A stretch of 64,000 nt of DNA from Vicingaceae bacterium (GCA_018402765.1 JAGYIE010000003.1:62001-126000); one strand, 5' to 3'; positions 9,284-19,313 are shown, numbered from the stretch's first letter. Numbers and translations are program-made. Notes: a model not told the origin generated them from the sequence alone.

Positions 9284-9291
9284 CAAAAATA
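9284..9291 (-). promoter_or_regulatory. Putative -7 element of gldJ
   Basis: CAAAAATA on the plus strand is TATTTTTG on the minus strand, fitting TAnnTTTG. It is 25 bases before the chosen ATG at 9259, which supports that start over the longer reading frame. Confidence 0.5.
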
Positions 9292-9319
9292 GTTAATTTT
9301 ATGATGTGTTTGTTATAAA

Positions 9320-10285
9320 CTAGAAAGAAGGGCAGCTTATTGTCTTAAATTTAACTTTTCTTGGTGGACAAGGGAGATTAATTCTCATTGAAATTTCATG
9401 TGAACCTGCGGCTTTATTGCTTAATCTACTTGTTGTAATGTCGTAACTGTAGCCAAATTTAAATTGGTCCGTTTCCACGCCTACTAAACCAATAAATGAG
9501 TCACCAATTCTATGCCATAAGCCTAGCACTAGGGGGCCTTTGTTTGCATAGACACCGATGTTAATATGTTGGAAGTCTCCTTGTTGTTGAAATAAAATGT
9601 TCGGAGACCATGACATATCTTCTGCTCTTATTCCGAAAGGTAAAACTGCTCCAACATGTGCTGTATATTTTCTATACAGTGGTGATGGTCTTCCTAGAAA
9701 GGATTCTTCTGGCTCTGCTAAATGATGCACCGCTAAGCCAAAATAAAATTTTTCACTAAATCCAAGAATACCTGCAGAGGCATCGAAGTAAGAAGTGCTT
9801 TCATCTATAACCTGTTCATTAGTCTGATATACAAAACCTCTTCTTGGGTCAATCATATCTCCGAATCTTAAATTCTCAGTATTTACTGATCGTTGAAGGT
9901 AAGTTCCTTGAACTCCAAATTTTATTGAAAATTTTCTATTTACTTCAAGTTGATAGGAGTACATTACACTTGCATTGGTCGTATTTAATACTCCTTCTCC
10001 AGTTCTGTCATTTAATATTAAAACACCTAATCCGCCATTGATAGCGTCAAAATGCTGGTCGTAACTTGCACTGTAAGTAATGAATGAATTATCTATTCCA
10101 GGCCATTGATTTCTATAATTCATAATTACCCTTGGGCATTTAGCAGTTCCTGCAAATGCCGGATTAAGGTAAAGTGGATTGGCGTAAAATTGGGAAAAAC
10201 CAGGATCTTGCGCATAGCACACTGAATTCGTAAGTATAATTAGGAATACATATATAGGAAAAAATCGAACTAATTTATCTCGCAT
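9320..10285 (-). CDS. PorP/SprF family type IX secretion membrane protein
   Basis: The start is set at an ATG (10285) three codons inside a TTG-initiated frame. A signal peptide (about residues 1-25, ending CYAQ) precedes the family opening DPGFSQFYANPLYLNPAFAGTA and YRNQWPGI. The rest has alternating beta-strand character, ending FKFGYSYDITTSRLS and a cysteine-containing tail. This is the PorP/SprF family of outer-membrane barrels that partner with T9SS and with specific cargo such as SprB. It is encoded between gldJ and the divergent porU. The exact cargo or PorP orthology is not decidable here. Confidence 0.88.
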   Translation of the reverse strand: MRDKLVRFFPIYVFLIILTNSVCYAQDPGFSQFYANPLYLNPAFAGTAKCPRVIMNYRNQWPGIDNSFITYSASYDQHFDAINGGLGVLILNDRTGEGVLNTTNASVMYSYQLEVNRKFSIKFGVQGTYLQRSVNTENLRFGDMIDPRRGFVYQTNEQVIDESTSYFDASAGILGFSEKFYFGLAVHHLAEPEESFLGRPSPLYRKYTAHVGAVLPFGIRAEDMSWSPNILFQQQGDFQHINIGVYANKGPLVLGLWHRIGDSFIGLVGVETDQFKFGYSYDITTSRLSNKAAGSHEISMRINLPCPPRKVKFKTISCPSF

Positions 10286-10408
10286 GGATAGCAAATATAA
10301 TTAAACAAACTAAAAAAATTATTACGTGTTAATTTCAACTAAAATAATCTTGATAATTCGATTCACAATAATATTAATTTGCAATCGTTTTTATGCAACT
10401 AATTGGAT

Positions 10409-10416
10409 TAATTTTG
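10409..10416 (+). promoter_or_regulatory. Putative -7 element of porU
   Basis: TAATTTTG matches TAnnTTTG and lies 25 bases before the porU ATG at 10442. No good -33 match was seen at the expected spacing. Confidence 0.45.
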
Positions 10417-10441
10417 AATCTATTAATAAAAAGACCTAAAA

Positions 10442-13400
10442 ATGACTGAAATAAAGAACAACTTTAAGGCTTCTATTCTTCTCTTCCTAATGTTAATATC
10501 ACCTTTTTTAAGTATCGGACAAAATACAAACTATAAAATTTCTCCTGCAATTCTTAAAAGCGAAACTCTTTTTAATCAAGATAATAAGAAATTTATCTTT
10601 TTTGAAGGTGCTGATTATCAATTGGAATTGAGCGATTTGCCTGTTAAGTTGATTCAGCTTCCGCTGTCTACAAATAATGAGATAAAACAAATCAGTTTTA
10701 AAAATACAATTTATAAAGAAGTAGAAGATCAAGACGTTTTATCGGTTTTAAGCAGTAATTCACTTTCAGCCTCGGTTAATATTGAGGTTAAGTATGGGTA
10801 TTTTAAGAAGAATAAGTTTGCATCGATTTCATTTGTTCCTTTTAGAATTAATTCACAAACTGGATTGATAGAGCAATTGATTGAATTTGAACTTGATTTT
10901 TCAACTACAACGTTGGCCTTAGCAAAGGTTCAAAAAGCAGCTTCTTTTTCAAATTCTTCCGTATTAGCTTCAGGAGAATGGTATAAAATTTCGGTTTCAA
11001 CAAGTGGAATTTTTAAATTGGATGCAGCGTTTTTTGAGAACATGGGATTGGATATTTCCACTATAGATCCAAGAACGATTAAATTGTATGGAAATGATCA
11101 GGGAATGTTAGCGGCGTTAAATTCTGAGAATTCTGTTGATGATTTGAAAGAGCTAGCTGTTAAATTCGATGGTGAGTCGGATGGCGTTTTTAATGCTTCT
11201 GACTATTTACTATTCTATGGTCAAGGGCCTCATGAGGTTTATTATGATTCGTCGCTTTCGCGTTTTCGTTTTCGCCAGCATTTGTATGAAGAAAAGTCAT
11301 ATTACTTTATAACATTTGGCGGTGTGCAAGGGAAGCGTGTAGCTGATCAATCGTCCTCTTCTGCGACTCCAACAAGATTAATTTCTACTTTTGATGATTT
11401 CAAACATTATGAAAAGGAGAAAATTAATTTAATTAAATCAGGTCAACTCTGGTTGGGTGAAGTTTATGATGTGACCAATAGTTATCAGTATTCTTTCGAT
11501 TTCCCCAATATAGATAATACAAAGCAGGCAATTTTAGAGGCTTCTTTTTATGTGCGGTCAGGTGTTGCAAGCAGGGTAGATTTTGGTGTTGGGGCTTCTA
11601 ATTTTACCATGAATTTAGGAACGGTTAATTTAAATAGATATGACACTCCTTTTGCTTCAGAAGCACGTTCAGTCTTTACGTTTACTCCAAATTCTTCTAA
11701 TCTGCAGGTTAATACAACATATAACAAGCCCCAAGCCTCATCAAAGGCCTGGCTAAACTATCTTTCTGTAAATCTATCAAGGAGATTAATTTTTAGCGGG
11801 AGTCAAATGGGGTTTAGGAATGTAAGTTCTGTTGGTGCCGGAGAGGTTTCTAGTTTTAATATTTCAGGCCAGTTGCAAAATGTCGATATATGGGATGTTA
11901 CTGACCCATTCGATGTAAAAAGACAAATGACTTCAAGCTCAGGTTCATCATTGCAGTTTTCTCTTGCTACTCCCATCCTTAGAGAGTTTATAGTTTTTGA
12001 GAATGGATACGAGGACGTAATATTCGAAGATAAGGTAGAAAATCAAAATTTACATCAATTGACAAATATCGATTATGTAATTGTTAGTCATCCACTATTT
12101 ATTGAACACGCGCAGCAACTAGCAAATTTTCATAGTAATCAAGGTTTAAGAGTTGAGGTTGTTACGCCACAGCAAGTTTACAACGAGTTTAGCGCAGGTT
12201 CTCAAGATCCTATAGCTATTCGTTCTTTACTTAGGATGCTTTATCAAAAAGCTACTGTTCCAGAAAATTTACCGAAGTATTTGTTATTATATGGAGATGG
12301 TTCATATGACCCTAAAGAAAGGCTGTCAGGTAATACCAATATGATAGTGACTTATCAAAGTCCAAATTCGGTGAGTCCTGTTGCGTCATTTGTTAGTGAT
12401 GAGTATATGGGTCTCTTAGATCCCAATGAAGGTAAATTTGGGTCTTTTGATAACGACATGTTGGATGTTGGAATTGGCCGGTTTCCAGTAAAAACATTAG
12501 CTGAGTCTCAAGCTGTATTGAACAAAACAATGGCGTATAATACAAGTGCTACTTTTGGAGATTGGAGAAATGAAGCTGTTTTTGTCGCAGATGATGAAGA
12601 TGGGACGCTACACATGAATCATTCCGCTATAGTTTCTAGAAATCTAGATTCCATTCCATTTTTCAATGTTGAGAAGTTATACCTTGATGCATTTCCACAA
12701 GTATCTACTCCTGGTGGAGATCGATATCCCCAAGCAAATATTGCCGTTAATTCAGCGATTAATAGTGGAAGTCTAATTGTAAACTATACAGGTCATGGTG
12801 GAGAAACCGGTTGGACTGCTGAGCGAGTTGTTGGGGTTAGTGATATAAACAGCTGGAATAACTCAAAACAGCTGTCTCTTTTTATAACAGCCACGTGCGA
12901 GTTTAGTCGATTTGATGACCCTTTCCGAAATTCAGGAGGAGAATTAGTGCTTCTAAATCCAAGAGGTGGAGGTATTGCACTAATGACAACTACTAGATTA
13001 GTATTTGCGACACCTAATTTGTATTTAAATGATACTTTGTATAAACGTATGTTTGAAAAAGTTAATGGCGAATATAAGAGACTTGGGGATGTTTTTGCTG
13101 AAACAAAAGCACAGCATTCAGGATCTACCAATGCAAAAAACTTTACCCTATTAGGAGATCCAGCTACTCGATTAGCAATACCACAATTTAACGTTGTAAC
13201 AACATCTATAAATGGAAATCCTATTTCGGGAAACGATACTTTAAAGGCTTTAAGTAAAGTGACCATATCAGGTGAAGTAAGGGATAAAAATGGAGCTCTA
13301 ATGACTAATTTTAATGGGTTGATTTATCCAACAGTTTTTGATAAAATCAAAACCTATAAAACACTAGACAACGATAATAACGGTCAGTACACCTATAAAC

Positions 13401-14257
13401 TTAGAAATAGTCGCTTGTTTAAAGGAAAGGCTAGTGTTGTTAATGGGGTATTTACCTTTCAATTTATTGTTCCAAAAGACATTACATATAGTATAGGTTC
13501 TGGTAAGATTAGTTACTATGCAAATGATAATAGTACTGATGCTACAGGTGGCACAACAAACTTTTTAATAGGTGGTACTGCTGATTCTGTTAATTTAGAT
13601 ACAGAGGGTCCAGAGATGGAGGCGTATATGAACGATAAGCAATTTATATATGGAGGTATTACAGATGAGAATCCAATATTAATATTGGAATTAACAGACC
13701 CTCAAGGTATAAATACCGTAGGTAATGGAGTAGGTAGAGATATCGTAGCGTATTTAGATGATGAAACGGATAAAGCCTTTGTGCTGAATGAGTTTTACGA
13801 GGCTGAACTGAATGATTACAGCAGTGGAAAGGTAACTTATCCATTCCAAGGTTTAACAGAAGGGAAGCATCGATTAACTATAAAAGCATGGGATGTTCAT
13901 AATAACTCGTCTAACAAAACTATCGAGTTTGAAGTTGTAACTCAAAAAGATATTGCATTAGATAATGTATTGAACTATCCCAACCCTTTCACTACAAATA
14001 CCCAATTTTGGTTTGAGCATAATCAAGCAGGTCAAGTGTTAGATGTAAAGATTGATGTGTTTACGGTAAGTGGAAAGATAGTAAGGTCAATTAGTGAGGT
14101 TGTCGTTGCAGATGGTTACCATTCAAGACAAATTTCTTGGAATGGATTGGATGACTTTGGTGATAAAATCGGCAGAGGTGTTTATGTTTACCGTTTGAAA
14201 GTTAGATCTAGAAATGGTTCCGTTGCGGAGAAATATGAAAAATTAGTCATTTTGTAA
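10442..14257 (+). CDS. porU: PorU, T9SS C-terminal signal peptidase / sortase (C25 family)
   Basis: A 1271-residue secreted protein with a signal peptide ending near SIGQ (residue 27). The gingipain-type C25 domain spans about residues 550-900: DYVIVSHPLFIEHAQQLANF, then the catalytic dyad His785 (NYTGHGGETGW) and Cys819 (TATCEFSRFDDP). A C-terminal FlgD-like/sorting-type module follows (LNYPNPFTTNTQFWF, then SGKIVRSI and GRGVYVYRLKV). PorU removes the CTD signal from T9SS cargo and attaches anionic LPS at the cell surface. It is followed 68 bases later by porV, its known outer-membrane partner. Both catalytic residues are intact. Confidence 0.95.
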   Translation: MTEIKNNFKASILLFLMLISPFLSIGQNTNYKISPAILKSETLFNQDNKKFIFFEGADYQLELSDLPVKLIQLPLSTNNEIKQISFKNTIYKEVEDQDVLSVLSSNSLSASVNIEVKYGYFKKNKFASISFVPFRINSQTGLIEQLIEFELDFSTTTLALAKVQKAASFSNSSVLASGEWYKISVSTSGIFKLDAAFFENMGLDISTIDPRTIKLYGNDQGMLAALNSENSVDDLKELAVKFDGESDGVFNASDYLLFYGQGPHEVYYDSSLSRFRFRQHLYEEKSYYFITFGGVQGKRVADQSSSSATPTRLISTFDDFKHYEKEKINLIKSGQLWLGEVYDVTNSYQYSFDFPNIDNTKQAILEASFYVRSGVASRVDFGVGASNFTMNLGTVNLNRYDTPFASEARSVFTFTPNSSNLQVNTTYNKPQASSKAWLNYLSVNLSRRLIFSGSQMGFRNVSSVGAGEVSSFNISGQLQNVDIWDVTDPFDVKRQMTSSSGSSLQFSLATPILREFIVFENGYEDVIFEDKVENQNLHQLTNIDYVIVSHPLFIEHAQQLANFHSNQGLRVEVVTPQQVYNEFSAGSQDPIAIRSLLRMLYQKATVPENLPKYLLLYGDGSYDPKERLSGNTNMIVTYQSPNSVSPVASFVSDEYMGLLDPNEGKFGSFDNDMLDVGIGRFPVKTLAESQAVLNKTMAYNTSATFGDWRNEAVFVADDEDGTLHMNHSAIVSRNLDSIPFFNVEKLYLDAFPQVSTPGGDRYPQANIAVNSAINSGSLIVNYTGHGGETGWTAERVVGVSDINSWNNSKQLSLFITATCEFSRFDDPFRNSGGELVLLNPRGGGIALMTTTRLVFATPNLYLNDTLYKRMFEKVNGEYKRLGDVFAETKAQHSGSTNAKNFTLLGDPATRLAIPQFNVVTTSINGNPISGNDTLKALSKVTISGEVRDKNGALMTNFNGLIYPTVFDKIKTYKTLDNDNNGQYTYKLRNSRLFKGKASVVNGVFTFQFIVPKDITYSIGSGKISYYANDNSTDATGGTTNFLIGGTADSVNLDTEGPEMEAYMNDKQFIYGGITDENPILILELTDPQGINTVGNGVGRDIVAYLDDETDKAFVLNEFYEAELNDYSSGKVTYPFQGLTEGKHRLTIKAWDVHNNSSNKTIEFEVVTQKDIALDNVLNYPNPFTTNTQFWFEHNQAGQVLDVKIDVFTVSGKIVRSISEVVVADGYHSRQISWNGLDDFGDKIGRGVYVYRLKVRSRNGSVAEKYEKLVIL

Positions 14258-14287
14258 TAATGTGATAATCTCAACGTTTAGAATTGT

Positions 14288-14295
14288 TATATTTG
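14288..14295 (+). promoter_or_regulatory. Putative -7 element of porV
   Basis: TATATTTG fits TAnnTTTG and lies 30 bases before the porV ATG, so porV may have its own promoter in addition to read-through from porU. Confidence 0.45.
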
Positions 14296-14325
14296 TTGCC
14301 CTTTGTGGGTATTTAAATTAGATAA

Positions 14326-15534
14326 ATGAAAATCAAAAATGTAGCATCATTTTGTGCGCTCTTTGCTCTTACTAGTAGCTCAATAAATGCACAAAATCAG
14401 GTTCAAAGGGCAGAGGATGTTCAGTTAAACACCATAACAACTGCCGTTCCTTTTCTTCAAATAACTCCTGATTCAAGATCAGGAGCTTTAGGTGATGCAG
14501 GAGTTGCATTATCTCCGGACGCTAATTCCATTCATTCGAATCCTTCAAAATTAGCCTTCATAGAAGAGGATATGGGATTGTCTTTATCTTATTCTCCTTG
14601 GTTAAGAAATTTAGTGCCTGATATTAACCTTTCTTATGTATCATTTTTTAAGCGTATCGATAAGCGATCTGCTATTGGAGCATCATTAAGGTATTTTTCT
14701 CTTGGGAAAATTACGTTTACCAATGATTTTGGACAGGCAATTGGCGATTTTAATCCGAATGAGTTTGCACTTGATTTTACTTACGCTTCTAAGTTATCTG
14801 ATTATTTCTCAATCGGAGTAACAGGGCGTTTTATTAATTCTAACTTAACTCAAGGTCAATCGGAAACAAATCCAGGAAGAGCAGTTTCGGCTGATGTATC
14901 TGCATACTATGAGAGTGATAGGTTTAGGTTAGGAGATTATAATGCAGTAATAAGAGCTGGGGCAAACATTTCAAACATCGGGTCAAAAATAGCTTATACA
15001 GAAACTTCAGACGCCGATTTTATTCCAATTAATTTAAGATTAGGTTCCGGTCTTACTTTGGATTTAGATGATTACAACCAATTAACTTTCTTGTTTGATG
15101 TAAATAAATTATTGGTTCCAACTCCTCCAATTTACCAAACTGACGAAAAAGGTCAGATTGCTAGAGATAGCGAAGGAAATCCAATAATTGCTTTTGGTGA
15201 AGATCCTAACAGGGGTATTGCTAGTGGTATGTTTGGTTCATTTAATGATGCACCTGGAGGGTCTAAAGAAGAATTTAGAGAGATTAACTATTCTGTTGGA
15301 TTAGAATATTGGTATGATAAGCAATTTGCGGTTAGAATGGGCTACTTTTACGAGCATCCTACTAAAGGTGATCGTCAGTTTTTTACAGCTGGTTTAGGAC
15401 TTCGTCTAAATGTGATTGGTATTGATTTAGCATATTTAGTTGGTAATGCGCAGCGTAATCCATTAGCGAACACAGTTCGTTTATCACTGATGATTAACTT
15501 TGATGATTTGAACAAGTCTAAAGGTGATAGTTAA
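14326..15534 (+). CDS. porV: PorV (LptO), T9SS outer-membrane shuttle protein
   Basis: A 402-residue FadL-like outer-membrane beta-barrel with a signal peptide (cleavage near INAQ, residue 23). It has the PorV opening VPFLQITPDSRSGALGDAGVALSPDANSIHSNPSKLAF, then repeated amphipathic strands, and ends in a final strand. PorV takes CTD-cargo from the translocon and delivers it to PorU. It sits between porU and ispF, with a 2-base gap to the latter, a gene order common in Flavobacteriales. Confidence 0.95.
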   Translation: MKIKNVASFCALFALTSSSINAQNQVQRAEDVQLNTITTAVPFLQITPDSRSGALGDAGVALSPDANSIHSNPSKLAFIEEDMGLSLSYSPWLRNLVPDINLSYVSFFKRIDKRSAIGASLRYFSLGKITFTNDFGQAIGDFNPNEFALDFTYASKLSDYFSIGVTGRFINSNLTQGQSETNPGRAVSADVSAYYESDRFRLGDYNAVIRAGANISNIGSKIAYTETSDADFIPINLRLGSGLTLDLDDYNQLTFLFDVNKLLVPTPPIYQTDEKGQIARDSEGNPIIAFGEDPNRGIASGMFGSFNDAPGGSKEEFREINYSVGLEYWYDKQFAVRMGYFYEHPTKGDRQFFTAGLGLRLNVIGIDLAYLVGNAQRNPLANTVRLSLMINFDDLNKSKGDS

Positions 15535-15536
15535 AT

Positions 15537-16016
15537 ATGAAAATACGTGTTGGTTTTGGATTTGATGTTCATCAATTAAAAGAAGGTAATGACTTCTGGT
15601 TGGGAGGGATTAAGGTTCCTCATGAGAAGGGAGCCACAGGCCACTCTGATGCAGATGTGCTTATTCATACGATTTGTGATGCACTTTTAGGCGCTGCTAA
15701 CCTTAGAGATATAGGGTTTCACTTTCCTCCAACAGATGATACATACAAAGGTATTGATAGCAAGATTCTATTGAAAGATGTTGTCAAATTATTAGCTGAT
15801 AAGGGTTACACTATAGGTAATATTGATGCTACTATAGCTTTAGAGCGGCCGAAAATAAATCCTCATATCCCTGCAATGAAAGCGGTGCTGATTCCACTAT
15901 TGAATATAGAGGAAGATGACTTGTCGATAAAAGCGACCACTACTGAGCGCTTAGGCTTTGAAGGCAGGGAGGAAGGTGTTTCAGCCTATGCCACAGTTCT
16001 GATACAAAAAATATAG
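15537..16016 (+). CDS. ispF: 2-C-methyl-D-erythritol 2,4-cyclodiphosphate synthase
   Basis: A 159-residue enzyme of normal length. Zinc ligands Asp10, His12 (GFGFDVHQL) and His44 (ATGHSDADVLIHTICDAL) are present, as are the ATTTERLGFEGREEG substrate-binding motif and a closing strand. It forms MEcPP from CDP-ME-2-phosphate in the non-mevalonate isoprenoid pathway. It starts 2 bases after the porV stop and probably shares that transcript. Confidence 0.96.
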   Translation: MKIRVGFGFDVHQLKEGNDFWLGGIKVPHEKGATGHSDADVLIHTICDALLGAANLRDIGFHFPPTDDTYKGIDSKILLKDVVKLLADKGYTIGNIDATIALERPKINPHIPAMKAVLIPLLNIEEDDLSIKATTTERLGFEGREEGVSAYATVLIQKI

Positions 16017-16090
16017 TAAGGTTTTAATAAACGCATTCTCATCTCTAGTTTCTATCTTATTCCTTACCTTTATTAGTTCAAACATAAAAT

Positions 16091-16585
16091 ATGAGATCAG
16101 TTAGAAAAGAAATTGAGTTTACAGAATACGATTCTATAGATCAGTTAAATAGTTCAGATAGCGCATTACTGGCTTCTGCTATTGAAATTGCACATACTGC
16201 TTATGCTCCATATTCGAATTTTAAGGTGGGTGCAGCTATTTTATTAAAAAATGGAGAAGTGGTTATAGGGAATAACCAAGAGAATATTGCTTATCCGTCT
16301 GGTTTATGCGCAGAGCGTGTAGCCATTTTTCATGCAGGAGCAACTCACCCAAATGAACCTATTGAGACCATTGCTATATATGCTGAATCACATACTATAC
16401 CTGTAGATAGTCCAATTTCTCCATGTGGTGCTTGTCGTCAAGTAATCATGGAATATCGCCATAAACAAAGCACACCAATTCGTGTTATCTTAAAGCCACA
16501 ACAAGGTAATATTTGGGTATTTAAATGCGTAAGTGATCTATTACCATATGCATTCGATTTAAAAGGGCTTAAAAAACAAAATTAA
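16091..16585 (+). CDS. cdd: Cytidine deaminase
   Basis: A 164-residue zinc deaminase. The catalytic Cys-Ala-Glu motif is at residues 73-75 (SGLCAERVAIF) and the other two zinc cysteines are at 112 and 115 (PCGACRQVIMEY). The substrate loop YAPYSNFKVGAA is intact. It converts cytidine or deoxycytidine to uridine forms in pyrimidine salvage. The start follows a 74-base gap from ispF. The cdd-pdhA-pdhC order recurs in Flavobacteriia. Confidence 0.95.
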   Translation: MRSVRKEIEFTEYDSIDQLNSSDSALLASAIEIAHTAYAPYSNFKVGAAILLKNGEVVIGNNQENIAYPSGLCAERVAIFHAGATHPNEPIETIAIYAESHTIPVDSPISPCGACRQVIMEYRHKQSTPIRVILKPQQGNIWVFKCVSDLLPYAFDLKGLKKQN

Positions 16586-16610
16586 GTACCCAATAGTCGT
16601 TCAAATATTA

Positions 16611-16618
16611 TAAATTTG
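16611..16618 (+). promoter_or_regulatory. Putative -7 element of the pdhA-pdhC operon
   Basis: TAAATTTG matches TAnnTTTG, 24 bases before the pdhA ATG at 16643. Confidence 0.5.
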
Positions 16619-16642
16619 TAATCCATTTTTAAAGAAGGTGTA

Positions 16643-17659
16643 ATGGCTAAAAAAACAACATCAACAAAGAAGACAAACTTTTCAAAAGAAACATATCTCA
16701 AATGGTATGAGTCTATGCTCTTAATGAGAAAATTCGAAGAGAAAGCAGGACAACTATATATTCAACAGAAAATTAGAGGATTTTGCCACTTGTATATTGG
16801 CCAAGAAGCATTAGTTGCGGGTGCTATGTCTGTTTTAACTGATGACGACAATATGATTACTGCATACAGAGATCATGCGCATCCAATTGCAAAAGGTGTA
16901 CATCCAAATGCAATTATGGCAGAGCTGTATGGCAAGGTTACAGGTTGTTCTAAAGGTAAAGGAGGCTCTATGCATATGTTTGACAAAGAGAAAAATTTCT
17001 TTGGTGGACATGGCATTGTTGGAGGGCAAGTTCCTTTGGGCGCAGGGATAGCTTTTGCGGATAAATATAAAGGCAATAAAAATGTGACGGTATGCTACAT
17101 GGGTGATGGAGCTGTTCGTCAAGGAGCATTTCATGAAGCGTTGAATATGGCTATGTTATGGAAATTGCCTGTTATTTTTGTTATTGAGAATAACCAATAT
17201 GCAATGGGTACTTCGGTAGAGAGAACCTCAAATGTTACTGATTTAAATAAACTTGCTTTGGCATTTGACATGCCAAATGAGCAAGTTAACGGAATGGCGT
17301 GCGAGCCAGTTCATGAAGCATTTGAAAGAGCTGTTGAAAGAGCTAGAAACGGAGAAGGACCAACTTTATTAGAGATGAGAACTTATCGCTATAAAGGCCA
17401 CTCCATGTCAGATCCTGCAAAGTATAGAACTAAGGAAGAACTAGAGGAATACAAGTCAATGGATCCAATAGAGAATGCTTTAGCAGTAATAAAAGATAAA
17501 AAGTTTGCTACAGAAGAGCAATTGAAAGAAATTCAAGATAGAGTAAAAGCCCAAGTTAAGGAATCTGTGGATTTTTCTGAGGAATCGGAATTTCCAAAGG
17601 CTGAAGATTTATATAAAGACGTATATGTTCAAGAAGATTATCCTTTCTTGAGAGACTAA
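16643..17659 (+). CDS. pdhA: Pyruvate dehydrogenase E1 component, alpha subunit
   Basis: A 338-residue E1-alpha. After a basic, lysine-rich start it has MRKFEEKAGQLY, the YRDHAHPIAKG segment and GGSMHMF. The thiamine-diphosphate/Mg motif runs from GDG at residues 154-156 to IENNQYAMGTS, and the phosphorylation-loop-like YRYKGHSMSDPAKYR follows. With a separate E1-beta it decarboxylates pyruvate and reductively acetylates the E2 lipoyl group. It sits 13 bases before the E2 gene. No E1-beta gene is present in this window, so that subunit must be encoded elsewhere. Confidence 0.94.
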   Translation: MAKKTTSTKKTNFSKETYLKWYESMLLMRKFEEKAGQLYIQQKIRGFCHLYIGQEALVAGAMSVLTDDDNMITAYRDHAHPIAKGVHPNAIMAELYGKVTGCSKGKGGSMHMFDKEKNFFGGHGIVGGQVPLGAGIAFADKYKGNKNVTVCYMGDGAVRQGAFHEALNMAMLWKLPVIFVIENNQYAMGTSVERTSNVTDLNKLALAFDMPNEQVNGMACEPVHEAFERAVERARNGEGPTLLEMRTYRYKGHSMSDPAKYRTKEELEEYKSMDPIENALAVIKDKKFATEEQLKEIQDRVKAQVKESVDFSEESEFPKAEDLYKDVYVQEDYPFLRD

Positions 17660-17672
17660 AATAAAAACAGTT

Positions 17673-19289
17673 ATGGCTGAAATTATAAAATTACCCCAGT
17701 TAAGTGACACTATGGAAGAGGGGACCGTAGCAAAGTGGCACAAGTCTATTGGTGAGCAAGTTAGTGAAGGTGATTTGCTTGCAGATATTGAGACTGATAA
17801 AGCTACTATGGAGTACGAGTCGTTTCAAGAGGGGGTATTGTTATATCAAGGAATTGATGAGGGAAAAACTGCTAAAGTAAACTCTATACTTGCCATTGTT
17901 GGTGAGAAAGGTGAAGATTACTCTCACTTATTAAATGGTTCATCAAGCGAAGCTCCTTCACAAGAAAACAAGAAGGCTACACCAAAAGCTGAAGTTAAGA
18001 AAACTACTACTAAAGTAGATACTAGTTCAATTAATGCGACCATCGTAAAGATGCCTAAGTTAAGCGATACCATGAAAGAAGGTACCGTAGCTCAATGGCA
18101 TAAAAAAGTGGGCGATGCAGTTGAATCTGGTGAAGTGCTTGCAGATATTGAAACTGATAAAGCCACAATGGAGTTTGAATCATTTGATGATGGCGAATTG
18201 CTTTATATTGGAGTAGAAGAGGGTAAAACCGCAAAAGTTGACTCAGTTTTAGCAGTTATAGGCGAAATGGGTGCAGATGTTGATGCGCTTATTAATGCCT
18301 ATAACCAAAATAGCAATTCGGAAGAAGCTGAAGAAATTTCAGCAGAAGAACCAAACGAACAGGTGGAAAAAGTAAATACTTCTTCTCAAGAAAGAAAAGA
18401 TAGTACAGCATCGTCAACGACAAATAACGGAAGACTTAAAGCATCACCCCTTGCTAAGAAAATGGCAGAAGAGAAAGGAATTAATCTTTTGGATGTGAAT
18501 GGGTCAGGAGATAATGGTAGAATTACAAAGAAGGATATTGAAAGTTACACTCCTTCTGCGAAAACGCAATCATCTTCTAATATAAGTGTATCAGCTTCAG
18601 CTGTATTTGAAGATTTTGAGGAAAGAGAAATTTCTCAAATGCGTAAGACTATCGCTAAGCGATTGGCTGAAAGTAAATTTACAGCACCACACTTCTATCT
18701 AAATATTGATTTAGACATGACGAATGCTATTGAAGCCAGAAAAGCAATAAATAGTATGGAAGGAGTTAAAGTCTCTTTTAATGATATGGTGGTTAAAGCT
18801 GTTGCTGTTGCTTTGCAGAAGCATCCACAAGTAAATTCTTCATGGTTAGGTGATAAAATAAGAATTAATCATCATGTAAATATTGGAGTAGCTGTTGCTG
18901 TTGAAGATGGGTTATTAGTTCCTGTTGTTCGATTTGCAAACACTAAACAATTAACACAAATTGGCGCAGAGGTTCGTGACTTTGCGCAGAGAGCTAAAGA
19001 TAAAAAGTTGCAACCACAAGATTGGGAAGGAAGTACTTTTTCGATATCTAATCTAGGTATGTTTGGAATTGATAGCTTTACAGCTATTGTTAATCCACCA
19101 AATGCATGTATTTTGGCAGTTGGTGCTATTCAAGAAGTGCCAGTTGTTAAAAACGGTCAGATCGTTCCAGGGAATGTTATGAAAGTAACGCTTTCATGTG
19201 ACCACAGAGTTGTAGATGGAGCGACAGGAGCAGCATTTTTGCAAACATTTAAGCAAATGATTGAAAATCCGGTTTCTATGTTAGCGTAA
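17673..19289 (+). CDS. pdhC: Pyruvate dehydrogenase E2, dihydrolipoamide acetyltransferase
   Basis: A 538-residue multidomain E2. Lipoyl domain 1 covers residues 1-78 (modified Lys43 in ETDKATME) and lipoyl domain 2 covers about 121-200 (Lys162 in the same motif). A flexible Ser/Glu-rich linker follows, then a peripheral-subunit-binding domain at about 252-290 (RLKASPLAKKMAEEKGINL) and the catalytic domain at 315-538. The active-site motif DHRVVDGA has His511 and Asp515. The two lipoyl domains are close internal repeats. It forms the core that accepts acetyl from E1 and passes it to CoA. It is transcribed with pdhA and followed by a strong terminator. Confidence 0.95.
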   Translation: MAEIIKLPQLSDTMEEGTVAKWHKSIGEQVSEGDLLADIETDKATMEYESFQEGVLLYQGIDEGKTAKVNSILAIVGEKGEDYSHLLNGSSSEAPSQENKKATPKAEVKKTTTKVDTSSINATIVKMPKLSDTMKEGTVAQWHKKVGDAVESGEVLADIETDKATMEFESFDDGELLYIGVEEGKTAKVDSVLAVIGEMGADVDALINAYNQNSNSEEAEEISAEEPNEQVEKVNTSSQERKDSTASSTTNNGRLKASPLAKKMAEEKGINLLDVNGSGDNGRITKKDIESYTPSAKTQSSSNISVSASAVFEDFEEREISQMRKTIAKRLAESKFTAPHFYLNIDLDMTNAIEARKAINSMEGVKVSFNDMVVKAVAVALQKHPQVNSSWLGDKIRINHHVNIGVAVAVEDGLLVPVVRFANTKQLTQIGAEVRDFAQRAKDKKLQPQDWEGSTFSISNLGMFGIDSFTAIVNPPNACILAVGAIQEVPVVKNGQIVPGNVMKVTLSCDHRVVDGATGAAFLQTFKQMIENPVSMLA

Positions 19290-19313
19290 TAGAATGTTGA
19301 TTAGTATAAAAAG

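Noticed and set aside
12793-13266. Minus-strand 157-codon frame inside porU
   Set aside because: It lies inside the porU catalytic region with both active-site motifs in the sense frame; no independent evidence.
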